From contig CATNEN010000010.1 in the NCBI GenBank assembly GCA_950097015.1, forward strand, positions 2,682,501 to 2,746,500: a stretch of 64,000 nt of DNA, written 5' to 3'. The notes under the pieces were generated by a model. It had not been told where the DNA came from and did not search any database. It was given only the letters and a program-made list of their open reading frames with translations. Numbering within the stretch: the first letter of the stretch is position 1; each line of letters begins with the position of its first letter. The DNA comes from Macrostomum hystrix. Lineage: Eukaryota; Platyhelminthes; Macrostomidae. A program made the position numbers and the translations under genes. Of this stretch, positions 31,525 to 44,449 are shown piece after piece.

Positions 31525-32084
31525 CGCCGGCTGTGGCGAAGTCTGCTATGTAAAAGGGCACTTTTAGGGACACTGTTGTTCCAGAGCAATCTGTTCGTGG
31601 AGCCCAGCCTTCCTGTTAGTCTATTTAATTTTTTTGCATTAGCTGCGCCTTTGCCAACGTGTTGTTATCGGCTTTATGGTTTAGCCTTACTAACCAGTAC
31701 ATTCGTATGCAGTTGCCTGTTTCCGTGTCTATAATTCAGTGTCGTCTTTCACGAGCATTTCTCTACATTTTCTTCTCTGGATTCCATCTGTCTCTCGCTC
31801 ATCTCTCTGTCCATTTGGCACCTGTCCCAACACGACTCAAGTGCAAACTCAAGTGTGCATCCTACCCCGATACTGGTTTCATGTTTATGTGATTTATTTC
31901 TCAAGCACTATAAACCTGCATACTCTGTAGTTGCTAGTGATTGTAAGCGTAATGAGACCGCTATTTACCACTTGTGTCTTATAGTGAGCTTCAAGTGAGA
32001 AATACATTATCTCGCTTAACAGCAAACTTTAATATACACGCTTTCATTGTGGCTTCATTGTCAGGAGTCGCTACCTGATTCGGT
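31525..32084 (+). other. Shroom 3' flank
   Basis: AT- and T-rich sequence following the stop codon, presumed 3' untranslated region. Short frames are present but none is supportable. Confidence 0.45.
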
Positions 32085-33722
32085 GTCTAAATTGGTTGGG
32101 AGGTCATGACCCAATCCCTTTCCTGCTTAAATTGGTTGGGAGGTAATGACCCAATCCCTTTCCTGTCTAAATTGGCTGGGAGGTCATGACGCAATCCCTT
32201 TCCTGCCTAAATTGGTTGGGAGGTAATGACCCAATCCCTTTCCTGTCTAAATTGGCTGGGAGGTCATGACGCAATCCCTTTCCTGTCTAAATTGGCTGGG
32301 AGGTCATGACCCAATCCCTTTCCTGTCTAAATTGGCTGGGAGGTCATGACGCAATCCCTTTCCTGTCTAAATTGGCTGGGAGGTCATGACGCAATCCCTT
32401 TCCTGTCTAAATTGGCTGGGAGGTCATGACCCAATCCATTTCCTGTCTAAATTGGTTGGCAGGTCATGACCCAATCCCTTTCCTGTCTAAATTGGTTGGG
32501 AGGTCATGACCCAATCCCTTTCCTGTCTAAATTGGCTGGGAGGTCATGACGCAATCCCTTTCCTGTCTAAATTGGCTGGGAGGTCATGACGCCATCCCTT
32601 TCCTGTCTAAATTGGCTGGGAGGTCATGACCCAATCCATTTCCTGTCTAAATTGGTTGGCAGGTCATGACCCAATCCCTTTCCTGTCTAAATTGGTTGGG
32701 AGGTCATGACCCAATCCCTTTCCTGTCTAAATTGGCTGGGAGGTCATGACGCCATCCCTTTCCTGTCTAAATTGGCTGGGAGGTCATGACCCAATCCATT
32801 TCCTGTCTAAATTGGTTGGCAGGTCATGACCCAATCCCTTTCCTGTCTAAATTGGTTGGGAGGTCATGACCCAATCCCTTTCCTGTCTAAATTGGCTGGG
32901 AGGTCATGACGCCATCCCTTTCCTGTCTAAATTGGCTGGGAGGTCATGACGCCATCCCTTTCCTGTCTAAATTGGCTGGGAGGTCATGACCCAATCCATT
33001 TCCTGTCTAAATTGGTTGGCAGGTCATGACCCAATCCCTTTCCTGTCTAAATTGGTTGGGAGGTCATGACCCAATCCCTTTCCTGTCTAAATTGGCTGGG
33101 AGGTCATGACCCAATCCCTTTCCTGTCTAAATTGGCTGGGAGGTCATGACCCAATCCCTTTCCTGTCTAAATTGGCTGGGAGGTCATGACCCAATCCCTT
33201 TCCTGTCTAAATTGGCTGGGAGGTCATGACCCAATCCCTTTCCTGTCTAAATTGGCTGGGAGGTCATGACCCAATCCCTTTCCTGTCTAAATTGGTTGGC
33301 AGGTCATGACCCAATCCCTTTCCTGTCTAAATTGGTTGGCAGGTCATGACCCAATCCCTTTCCTGTCTAAATTGGCTGGGAGGTCATGACCCAATCCCTT
33401 TCCTGTCTAAATTGGTTGGCAGGTCATGACCCAATCCCTTTCCTGTCTAAGTTGGTTGGCAGGTCATGACCCAATCCCTTTCCTGTCTAAATTGGTTGGC
33501 AGGTCATGACCCAATCCCTTTTCTGTCTAAATTGGCTGGGAGGTCATGACCCAATCCCTTTCCTGTCTAAATTGGTTGGCAGGTCATGACCCAATCCCTT
33601 TCCTGTCTAAATTGGTTGGCAGGTCATGACCCAATCCCTTTCCTGTCTAAATTGGCTGGGAGGTCATGACCCAATCCCTTTCCTGTCTAAATTGGTTGGC
33701 AGGTCATGACCCAATCCCTTTC
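32085..33722 (+). repeat. 40-bp minisatellite with internal palindrome, about 41 copies
   Basis: Unit GTCTAAATTGGCTGGGAGGT plus CATGACGCAATCCCTTTCCT. Variants alternate GGCTGGGA/GGTTGGCA and GACGCA/GACCCA. In the GACCCA variant the core GGTCATGACC is a perfect 10-bp palindrome. The first units are mixed and later ones almost uniformly palindromic. Lies just downstream of Shroom. Confidence 0.95.
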
Positions 33723-35290
33723 GCTGTGAATCGGTTCTGTTCAATGGGTAGCATGTTGTATCGGCTTTACTGCTAGGCGCTGAGCCCCTTGTTGCCTACT
33801 TGAACCAGCTATTTCTGAAGACTTCCTGCCTGCTGTCAGTTGCCGAGTAGATACTTTTCTATGTTGTTATTTTTAAAGCTCTTTTAAGTTCTTTCCATTT
33901 CTTTCACTTTTGACTGCGCATCCTTATTCGTGTAGACTACTCCGTCGTTGCCTGAAATTCTGTAACTTATCTGCACTCTGTTGTCTTGTGTTTGTCTTCT
34001 TTTTCAGATCATCAAGAAAACCCAGCCTGTAAACTATAGGCTGAATGCTAGCCTGTAGATATCAATTTAACTAGCTTGCTGGGTTGTATTAGGCAGGTTT
34101 GTTAATTAACTCTCACGTATTACTAGCAGTAGTAACACTGGACTGCATGCTTTCCGGCTCTTTTAAATGCTTAATTAGTTTCTTCGTGTGTCGCAAATCC
34201 TGTTGCTTAATTTAGATCTGAGGAGTATTATACTAAACCTACTACTGCAACAGCTTATAGTAGTCAGCATCGTCTATGCAGTTGTCAATCCTTAACGTTG
34301 CTGTCTTCAAGCCAAGCACTTTCTTTCTTCTACAGGCCTCTGAACATAAAATCCTCATTGCACTGCCTCGATTTCACTTAGCCATATTCCCGGGATCATT
34401 TGTGCTAAAACTAAAACTTTTTCTATACATATCGGCTCGTTTTTATCTATACCGTTGAAGGTTTTTATCTGGAGCTATTTACAAGCAGTGTGTTCTGCAA
34501 GTAATTCCAGTGTTTTATTTGAAAAGCAAAGCAACAAAAAGCAAAGAATTCCGTGCTTAATTATTTTCCAAGCACCTGCTTCACATCCAGCTGTGTACAT
34601 TACCCGTTCCCAAGCAACTAGCGTTGCGTATTCCGCGTCTCACCTATTATTTGTTTATCTATTTTATTTCAGCCACAGCCTCTTTCCTTTCAATTGCCGT
34701 ACGATACGATGAAAATACTTTTCTACAAGTTACGAGTTTTCGATTCGTTAATATGTTGTGCTTATACGAGGTATTTTGTCATATTTAAAAGTCGCTTTTG
34801 CTTTATATTGTGTTGTTTTTTATCGTTAAGGAAAATTGAAAGTTTCCTTTTGGCGGTATTTTTTCTAAACCAACACCCACACCCACACACACACACATAA
34901 GCACCTTATGCACATTTAATCATAAACTGCTTGTATTAATTTATGTGAAATGTATATGAATTAAATACTGACTGGTTTAGCGAATCAATGCCTGCCCGAG
35001 CTCTGTGCTGCCAGCTAAACAAACTAAGCACAAAAACTATCGCGAACTCACTTGTTCAATTGTTGCTGCTCTACACCGCCGACTTCAAGTACTTTCGGTG
35101 CAATTATATGTACGACAGACAGACAGACAGTAACATGCTATTGGTCAAAATTACTGTCACGTGACAGCGCCCTGATCCAAGTACATGTGTCGTAATGACC
35201 TTACCCTACCAGGACGTACCCCGTCCACATCCATTTCGAAAGTCGCATCAGAAACAAATAAAGCCGTCACGTATCTATGCTAAAACCATG
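33723..35290. other. Intergenic DNA between two satellites
   Basis: AT-rich with a short CACACC/CACA run near 34,870-34,900 and a CAGA run near 35,118. No exon, RNA gene or transposon end was recognised. Confidence 0.5.
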
Positions 35291-38200
35291 ATCAGAGTAT
35301 TGATGGCCGATGCTGAAGGATCAGGGATTGATGGCCGATGCTGAAGGATCAGGAGATTGATGGCCGATGCTGAAGGATCAGGAATTGATGGCCGATGCTG
35401 AAGGATCAAGGAATCATGGGATTGATGGCCGATGCTGAAGGATCAAGGCTCAGGGGATTGATGGCCGATGCTGAAGGATCAGGGATTGATGGCCGATGCT
35501 GAAGGATCAGGAGATTGATGGCCGATGCTGAAGGATCAGGAATTGATGGCCGATGCTGAAGGATCAAGGAATCATGGGATTGATGGCCGATGCTGAAGGA
35601 TCAAGGCTCAGGGGATTGATGGCCGATGCTGAAGGATCAGGGGATTGATGGCCGATGCTGATGCTGAAGGATCAGGGGATTGATGGCCGATGCTGAAGGA
35701 TCAAGGGCTCAGGGGATTGATGGCCGATGCTGAAGGATCAGGGGATTGATGGCCGATGCTGATGCTGAAGGATCAGGGGATCAGGGGATTGAAGGCCGAT
35801 GCTGAAGGATCAGGTCATTGATGGCCGATGCTGAAGGATCAGGGGATTGATGGCCGGCACTGAAGGATCAGGAGATTGAGGGCCGACACTGAAGGATCAG
35901 GGGATTGATGGCCGATGCTGAAGGATCAAGGGCTCAGGGGATTGATGGCCGATGCTGAAGGATCAGGGGATTGATGACCGACACTGAAGGATCAGGGGAT
36001 TGATGGCCGATGCTGAAGGATCAGTAGATTGATGGCCGATGCTGAAGGATCAGGAGATTGAGGGCCGACACTGAAGGATCAGGGGATTGATGACCGACAC
36101 TGAAGGATCAGGGGATTGATGGCCGATGCTGAAGAATCAAGGGATCAGGGTATTGATGGCCGATGCTGAAGGATCAAGGGCTCAGGGGATTGATGGCCGA
36201 TGCTGAAGGATCAGGGGATTGATGACCGACACTGAAGGATCAGGGGATTGATGGCCGATGCTGAAGGATCAGGGGATTGATGGCCGATGCTGAAGGATCA
36301 AGGGCTCAGGGGATTGATGGCCGATGCTGAAGGATCAGGGGATTGATGACCGACACTGAAGGATCAGGGGATTGATGGCCGATGCTGAAGGATCAGGGGA
36401 TTGATGGCCAATGCTGATGCTGAAGGATCAGGGGATTGATGGCCGATGCTGAAGGATCAAGGCTCAGGGGATTGATGGCCGATGCTGAAGGATCAGGGGA
36501 TTGATGGCCGATGCTGATGCTGAAGGATCAGGGGATCAGGGGATTGAAGGCCGATGCTGAAGGATCAGGTCATTGATGGCCGATGCTGAAGGATCAGGGG
36601 ATTGATGGCCGGCACTGAAGGATCAGGAGATTGAGGGCCGACACTGAAGGATCAGGGGATTGATGGCCGATGCTGAAGGATCAAGGGCTCAGGGGATTGA
36701 TGGCCGATGCTGAAGGATCAGGGGATTGATGACCGACACTGAAGGATCAGGGGATTGATGGCCGATGCTGAAGGATCAGTAGATTGATGGCCGATGCTGA
36801 AGGATCAGGAGATTGAGGGCCGACACTGAAGGATCAGGGGATTGATGACCGACACTGAAGGATCAGGGGATTGATGGCCGATGCTGAAGAATCAAGGGAT
36901 CAGGGTATTGATGGCCGATGCTGAAGGATCAAGGGCTCAGGGGATTGATGGCCGATGCTGAAGGATCAGGGGATTGATGACCGACACTGAAGGATCAGGG
37001 GATTGATGGCCGATGCTGAAGGATCAGGAGATTGATGGCCGATGCTGAAGGATCAGGAGATTGATGGCCGATGCTGAAGGATCAGGGGATTGATGACCGA
37101 TGCTGAAGGATCAGGGGATTGATGGCCGATGCTGAAGGATCAAGGGCTCAGGGGATTGATGGCCGATGCTGAAGGATCAGGGGATTGATGACCGACACTG
37201 AAGGATCAGGGGATTGATGGCCGATGCTGAAGGATCAGGGGATTGATGGCCGATGCTGAAGGATCAAGGGCTCAGGGGATTGATGGCCGATGCTGAAGGA
37301 TCAGGGGATTGATGACCGACACTGAAGGATCAGGGGATTGATGGCCGATGCTGAAGGATCAGGGGATTGATGGCCGATGCTGATGCTGAAGGATCAGGGG
37401 ATTGATGGCCGATGCTGAAGGATCAAGGCTCAGGGGATTGATGGCCGATGCTGAAGGATCAGGGGATTGATGGCCGATGCTGATGCTGAAGGATCAGGGG
37501 ATCAGGGGATTGAAGGCCGATGCTGAAGGATCAGGTCATTGATGGCCGATGCTGAAGGATCAGGAGATTGATGGCCGATGCTGAAGGATCAGGAGATTGA
37601 GGGCCGACACTGAAGGATCAGGGGATTGATGGACGATGCTGAAGGATCAAGGGCTCAGGGGATTGATGGCCGATGCTGAAGGATCAGGGGATTGATGGCC
37701 GATGCTGAAGGATCAAGGGATCAGTAGATTGATGGCCGATGCTGAAGGATCAGTAGATTGATGGCCGATGCTGAATGATCAGTAGATTGATGGCCGATTC
37801 TGAATGATCAGTAGATTGATGGCCGATTCTGAAGGATCAGGGGATTGATGGCCGATTCTGAAGGATCAGGGGATTGATGGCCGATGCTGAAGGATCAAGG
37901 GATCAGTCGATTGATGGCCGATGCTGAAGGATCAGGGGATTGAGGGCCGACACTGAAGGATCAGGGGATTGATGGTCGATGCTGAAGGATCAAGGGCTCA
38001 GGGGATTGATGGCCGATGCTGAAGGATCAGGGGATTGATGGCCGATGCTGAAGGATCAAGGGATCAGTAGATTGATGGCCGATGCTGAAGGATCAGTAGA
38101 TTGATGGCCGATGCTGAATGATCAGTAGATTGATGGCCGATTCTGAATGATCAGTAGATTGATGGCCGATTCTGAAGGATCAGGGGATTGATGGCCGATT

Positions 38201-38591
38201 CTGAAGGATCAGGGGATTGATGGCCGATGCTGAAGGATCAAGGGATCAGTCGATTGATGGCCGATGCTGAAGGATCAAGGGATCAGTAGATTGATTGCCG
38301 ATGCTGAAGGATCAAGGAATCAGTAGATTGATGGCCGATGCTGAAGGATCAAGGGATCAGTAGATTGATGGCCGATGCTGAAGGATCAAGGGATCAGTAG
38401 ATTGATGGCCGATGCTGAAGGATCAGGGGATTGATGGCCGATGCTGAAAGATCAGGGGATTGATAGCCGATGCTGAAGGATCAGGGGATCAGAATTGATG
38501 GCCGATGCTGAAGGATCAGGGGATCAGAATTGATGGCCGATGCTGAAGGATCAGGGGATCAGGGGATTGATGGCCGATGCTGAAGGTTCAT
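35291..38591 (+). repeat. ~30-bp satellite with higher-order structure, 3.3 kb
   Basis: Roughly 110 units of GATTGATGGCCGATGCTGAA plus GGATCAGGG, interrupted by variable GGATCA and GGCTCA spacers and by GACACTGA, GATTCTGA and TAGATTGA variants. A rare double unit (GATGCTGATGCTGAAGGATC followed by a repeated GGGGATCA) recurs near 35,758, 36,510 and 37,476, so whole blocks of about 0.75-1 kb have been duplicated. Contains many GATC sites. Confidence 0.95.
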
Positions 38592-38941
38592 GGGATGGAC
38601 AATCAATCACTGCTAAAACTGAATATAATAGAATTGCAGCTAGTAAGGTGAAATTTCAAAGAAGGCATCCAAACTGGGAAAATATTTTTGCTGTTAAAAA
38701 AAGCATTTCACTTCGTACTTCGCAGCTTTATTGTAAAATATACATTATTAGTTGCATGCTCGCAGCACAATATATTTAGATAATTTTGTTCATACACCTA
38801 TCCTATCTAAAGCCGCAGTGGATATATTCTTCATGAAGAGTATTGATTCGTGTCGTGTGTTCTGGGCTAATTGCACTGGGCTAATTTCTCGAGTCTTTCT
38901 ATTTATTCAATGTACAGTTTGCTCAACTTTGTTGCTCACGA
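38592..38941. other. Spacer / LC8 3' region
   Basis: AT-rich. It presumably contains the 3' untranslated region of the minus-strand LC8 gene. Nothing else was seen. Confidence 0.4.
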
Positions 38942-40186
<1,245 letters not shown>

Positions 40187-40440
40187 ATAATAATTAATAA
40201 TTGATTACACATGCCCCAATTAGGTAGCTATTGCTGTACGGCTGTTAAGTCCATGGACAGGGGGAACGCCACAGCCCACAACCACAACCACCCCAATGAA
40301 CCAATAGGTAAATAAAAACAATGCAATAGAAACTTGCTAATGGACACAATTTGTTCCAGTGGAGTCAGGAATCGAACCCACGACCTTAAAGGCCAACAAC
40401 AAACTCTCAATTGTACGGACGCGTACTTGTTCTGACAGTG
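40187..40440 (-). mobile_element. Older minus-strand copy of the tRNA-derived SINE
   Basis: Read on the minus strand it has the B box GGTTCGATTCC, then GACTCCACTGGAACAA, and the body and tail of the element at 14,125 (GTCCATGGAC, AACAGCCGTAC, GTGTAATCAATTATT). It has many substitutions and a shortened body. No clear target duplication remains. Confidence 0.8.
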
Positions 40441-40954
40441 CGAACCCGCAAATAATAAATAGTATTACTAACTCATGTAATAAAATGTCATAATTTCAGC
40501 AATGTAATTTCAACAAAGAGAGGAAAAAATATAACATTGCAATCAGATAGGAAATAGTCATAATTTATTGGGATTTAAATTGTCACGATGAACGAAATTA
40601 TACACAGGCAACACAATCAGCGGGAGCAGATGTATGTGCACTAGCACACAGGCGAAAACAACACTGAGTAAGATTGAAATCCGCAATGAATCAAAGAAAA
40701 ATCGCTTTAATAAAAGCAAAACATTTCTCGCAAGTACATCTGCTAGTACTACTGAGATAGCAGTATAGCTAGAGCATATCAGTGTGCGGCATTCTTTGAT
40801 TTTAGCTAGTAGCAAACCTAGATTAAAAGACCACAGAGCTCAACAATTAAACTTTTAAAGTGACGAAAATCCCAGTTCCAAACAGAACCACAGAGAAGAA
40901 AAACAACAAAAGTACCCATGCCACAGGCATCAGCAGCTTCAGCCACCTCCTCAG

Positions 40955-41301
40955 TCAGATGAACAGCTGCTGGGCGGTCAGGGCGTCGACAAAGGGCGAC
41001 ACGATGCGGCTAGTGAGGAAGTAGAAGATCACGCCGAAGGTGATGCTGATTGGCAGCGCGGGCAGGGCCCGCCGGCCGATGGCCAGCAGCAGCAGCGTCA
41101 GTGACAGGCCGATGAGGATGGCAAAGTAGCAGGACAGGGTGGTGTTCCAGTCACCGGCGCTGCTGGCCCTGCCTACCAGGATGGAGTAGAACACAAAGTC
41201 ACCGAGGCCGAGCTTGACACCGTGGCTCTCGTCCTGGAAGGCTTTGTTGCGCACGCGGAGGCCGCTGCCGTTGGCGTCGCCGGCGGAGTCGTCACCGTGA
41301 G
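40955..41301 (-). CDS. PSEN: Presenilin exon 3
   Basis: Starts after TCGCTCTCCAG. Carries the second catalytic Asp (LGLGD), TM7-TM9 and PALP, ending TAQQLFI and stop. Confidence 0.95.
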
Positions 41302-44300
41302 CTGGAGAGCGAAGGAGAGCGCGTGAACTGGCGCCGAGAAGGAGGGGAGTTACAGCCTAGGGACTTGGGATATTATCCTTTATCTATAACAGGAGTCGGC
41401 AAACTTATAACTAGCGGGCCAAAGAGAGAACCTAAAAAATGACTGCGAGCCGCACTAACTGTAGAAATATGAGACAGGGGAGAGACGGGAGAGATGAGAC
41501 ACGGGAGAGATGAGACACGGGAGAGATAAGACAGGGGAGAGATGAGACGAGAAAATGAAACAAATTACTTTGGGTGTCGTAAGGGGCAACAAGCCGGATT
41601 TGGGAGCTTCGAGGGCTGCATCTGGCCCGCGGGCCGGAGTTTGTCGACCCCTGATCTACTAGCTTCGGGGTGACAGGCAGAGCAGAAATGCACCAATGTC
41701 CATCAGCTAATTTATTTGGGGTGCGTAGCCACGGAATTAACCGATTCACGCCGGATAGGAGGCCCACGAAGGCCAAACCTCAAGGCTCGAGGACACGAGG
41801 GCTCGCTGCAAATATTCTTACCATTATAATGTCATTACTGCCCCTATACTGAGGTTTACCGAGCTGTTAATATGGGTGAATAAAAACGAATATTATTGCA
41901 GGAGGGCTGCGGGCAATGGGGGGTTCATCGGAAGTGAGAGTTTAAGGCAATGGCCTTTGACACGAGCGGCGGTAGCCGAAGTTCCAATGTCATATCATTC
42001 AGTGACAGTAGACCCACAACCAGCGAGGAGGCACATCTGCCTACTTCGCTGACTCCTGAGCGCACACGCACACAGATACTGTACGCAGGGCATACGCCCA
42101 CAAAGGTGTGTACATCTGCCCTGACTTTCTCAACGTCAGGCAGTGTACACTTTAACTGTGCCTTGGAGGTTGGCCCTCAATGGCGCAAATTGTACGACAA
42201 GCACCCAAGCCTTCTCTCCGCTGCAACTGCTCTGCCACTAAGCCCATATGCATACAATGTTATTTATGTATACCCTATTCTACTAGCGCAGGGGAGTTTT
42301 AACAATAAGTACAAATGCACTCTAAACAACATAACAGAAAATGCACCTCCGTCCTGATTACCGGAGCGGCCGGATTCTCCGCCATCGCCGGTGCCACCGT
42401 TAAGAATCTGTGCAGCTGCCTGATGCTGCTGCTGCTGCTGCTGGTGACTGCCCGACTCGTCAAGGTCAGACGAAACGTTGCCGTCTTGCTGAGGCTGCTG
42501 ATTTTGTTGTTGCTGCTGCTGTTCAGCCGTACCAACGGCCACGTAGACAGCGGTGGTGGAGTAGATCAGGCTGGGGAACAGGGATTCATTTCGTTCCTGT
42601 GCAGTTTCAACCAGCATGCGCAGCGGCCCCTTGGGACAGAGCACGGCCACCAGGTCCCAGATGCTGATTAGCACCAACAGAACCCAGGTAGTCCATTCGG
42701 GCAGAAACTTGATGAACACCAGGGCCATCAGGGCGCTGATGAATATAAGGTACATCTGCTGCAGCAGCAGGGGACCCTTCCAGTGAACTACCACCTGTGG
42801 GAGAGTATGGTTGAGAATAGCAGCAGAAAATTTGCAGCAGAATAAACAGAGAGTGAGATGAGCATGGGATAATCAGGGAGTACAATGAGCATGGGATAAT
42901 CAGGGAGTACAATGAGCATGGGATAATCAGGGAGTACAATGAGCATGGGATAATCAGGGAGTACAATGAGCATGGGATAATCAGGGAGTACAATGAGCAT
43001 GGGATAATCAGGGAGTACCATGAGCATAGGATAATCTGGGAGTACAATGAGCATGGGATAATCAGGGAGTACAATGAGCATGGGATAATCAGGGAGTACA
43101 ATGAGCATGGGATAATCTGGGAGTACAATGAGCATGGGATAATCAGGGAGTACAATGAGCATGGGATAATCAGGGAGTACAATGAGCATGGGATAATCAG
43201 GGAGTACAATGAGCATGGGATAATCAGGGAGTACAATGAGCATGGGATAATCAGGGAGTACCATGAGCATGGGATAATCTGGGAGTACAATGAGCATGGG
43301 ATAATCAGGGAGTACAATGAGCATGGGATAATCAGGGAGTACAATGAGCATGGGATAATCAGGGAGTACCATGAGCATGGGATAATCTGGGAGTACAATG
43401 AGCATGGGATAATCAGGGAGTACAATGAGCATGGGATAATCAGGGAGTACAATGAGCATGGGATAATCAGGGAGTACAATGAGCATGGGATAATCAGGGA
43501 GTACAATGAGCATGGGATAATCAGGGAGTACAATGAGCATGGGATAATCAGGGAGTACAATGAGCATGGGATAATCAGGGAGTACAATGAGCATGGGATA
43601 ATCAGGGAGTACCATGAGCATGGGATAATCTGGGAGTACAATGAGCATGGGATAATCAGGGAGTACAATGAGCATGGGATAATCAGGGAGTACAATGAGC
43701 ATGGGATAATCAGGGAGTACAATGAGCATGGGATAATCAGGGAGTACAATGAGCATGGGATAATCAGGGAGTACAATGAGCATGGGATAATCAGGGAGTA
43801 CAATGAGAATGGGATCGCCAGCGAGTACAATAAGAATAATAAATTTAGGGAGCACACTTGGAATGTAGGTTGAAATTGAGACAAACTAGTGACAATGAGA
43901 AGAGATGAGGCCTAGCTAAGGATCTTGCCTTACCTGACCGACCAGGCCGAAGTTCCAGACGCAGACAGCCATGGTGAGGTAGTCGAAGGCCAGGTTAAAT
44001 GTGCTCAGCAGCACGCCGAAGAAGATCAGGCTGAAGAAGAACAGTATAAGTACGCTGGTGACATACAGCCAGCCCTGGATGACTTTGTAGCAGCGCAGCT
44101 TGTAGAGCACAATCAGCACAATGGTCATAACGATCACCAGGCTGAGTATGATAAGGGCATTTAGAATTGACTGCCAGGCAATCTTGCCTGGATCGTCTGT
44201 CTGGTCATGGAAAGGTGTGTAGGGCAGGTACTGCTGGGTGGAGGAGTAGTAGCTCACAGTGGAGATGATGGACACCACGAACAGCATGCAGATGGACACT

Positions 44301-44449
44301 GGCACAAACAGGCGAATGATCTGCTTGGAGCCATACAGCAGCAACTTGTCGGCGTCCTCTTCTTCATCCTCTGCATCCACCAAGTGCGGCTCCTGGGCTG
44401 ACTGCTGCTGAGTGCCAGACTGCACATTTTCTCTGACTGAGTCTGACAT
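40955..44449 (-). CDS. PSEN: Presenilin, catalytic subunit of gamma-secretase (three exons)
   Basis: Nine-pass intramembrane aspartyl protease of the gamma-secretase complex, which cleaves Notch and other type I membrane proteins. Exons 44449-43934, 42794-42347 and 41301-40955 join in phase and total 1311 nt, giving 436 residues, close to the family length. Family landmarks are all present: TM1 ([19 protein letters not shown]), [40 protein letters not shown], the first catalytic Asp in [20 protein letters not shown], the second in [15 protein letters not shown], and the PALP motif in [12 protein letters not shown]. The large cytoplasmic loop, which is cleaved during maturation, is Gln-rich and variable here ([16 protein letters not shown]). 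No damage is seen. Confidence 0.97.
41390..41653. mobile_element. hAT-type MITE in presenilin intron 2
   Basis: 264 bp with termini CAGGAGTCGGCAAAC and GTTTGTCGACCCCTG, inverted with two mismatches, and the CTGGCCCGCGGGCCGGAGTT block typical of hAT elements near the right end. The flanking 8-mers ATCTATAA and ATCTACTA agree at six of eight positions, consistent with an aged 8-bp duplication. The interior contains a small GAGACACGGGAGAGAT tandem repeat. Confidence 0.8.
42347..42794 (-). CDS. PSEN: Presenilin exon 2
   Basis: Starts after CTCTCCCACAG. Carries TM5-TM6, the first catalytic Asp and the Gln-rich loop. Two donors are possible in the same phase: GGAG|GTGCAT (used here) and TCCG|GTAATC 15 nt earlier. 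The choice changes five loop residues. Confidence 0.9.
42855..43815 (-). repeat. 27-bp minisatellite in presenilin intron 1, about 35 copies
   Basis: Unit GAGCATGGGATAATCAGGGA plus GTACAAT (plus strand), with rare CCATGAG and ATCTGGG variants that recur together at regular spacing. The period is a multiple of three, so two minus-strand frames stay open for 355 and 425 codons. They are intronic and not coding. Confidence 0.95.
43934..44449 (-). CDS. PSEN: Presenilin exon 1
   Basis: ATG to a CAG|GTAAGG donor, phase 0. Acidic N-terminus ([11 protein letters not shown]) then TM1 to TM4. The join with exon 2 gives [14 protein letters not shown], as in other presenilins. Confidence 0.95.

Noticed and set aside
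30752-31567. 271-codon plus-strand Trp/Arg-rich frame
   Set aside because: It is an out-of-frame shadow of the GC-rich Shroom exon 6; the ASD2-encoding frame is the real one.
42607-43884. 425-codon minus-strand frame in presenilin intron 1
   Set aside because: It is produced by a 27-bp intronic repeat and leaves the presenilin frame where it runs into exon 2.
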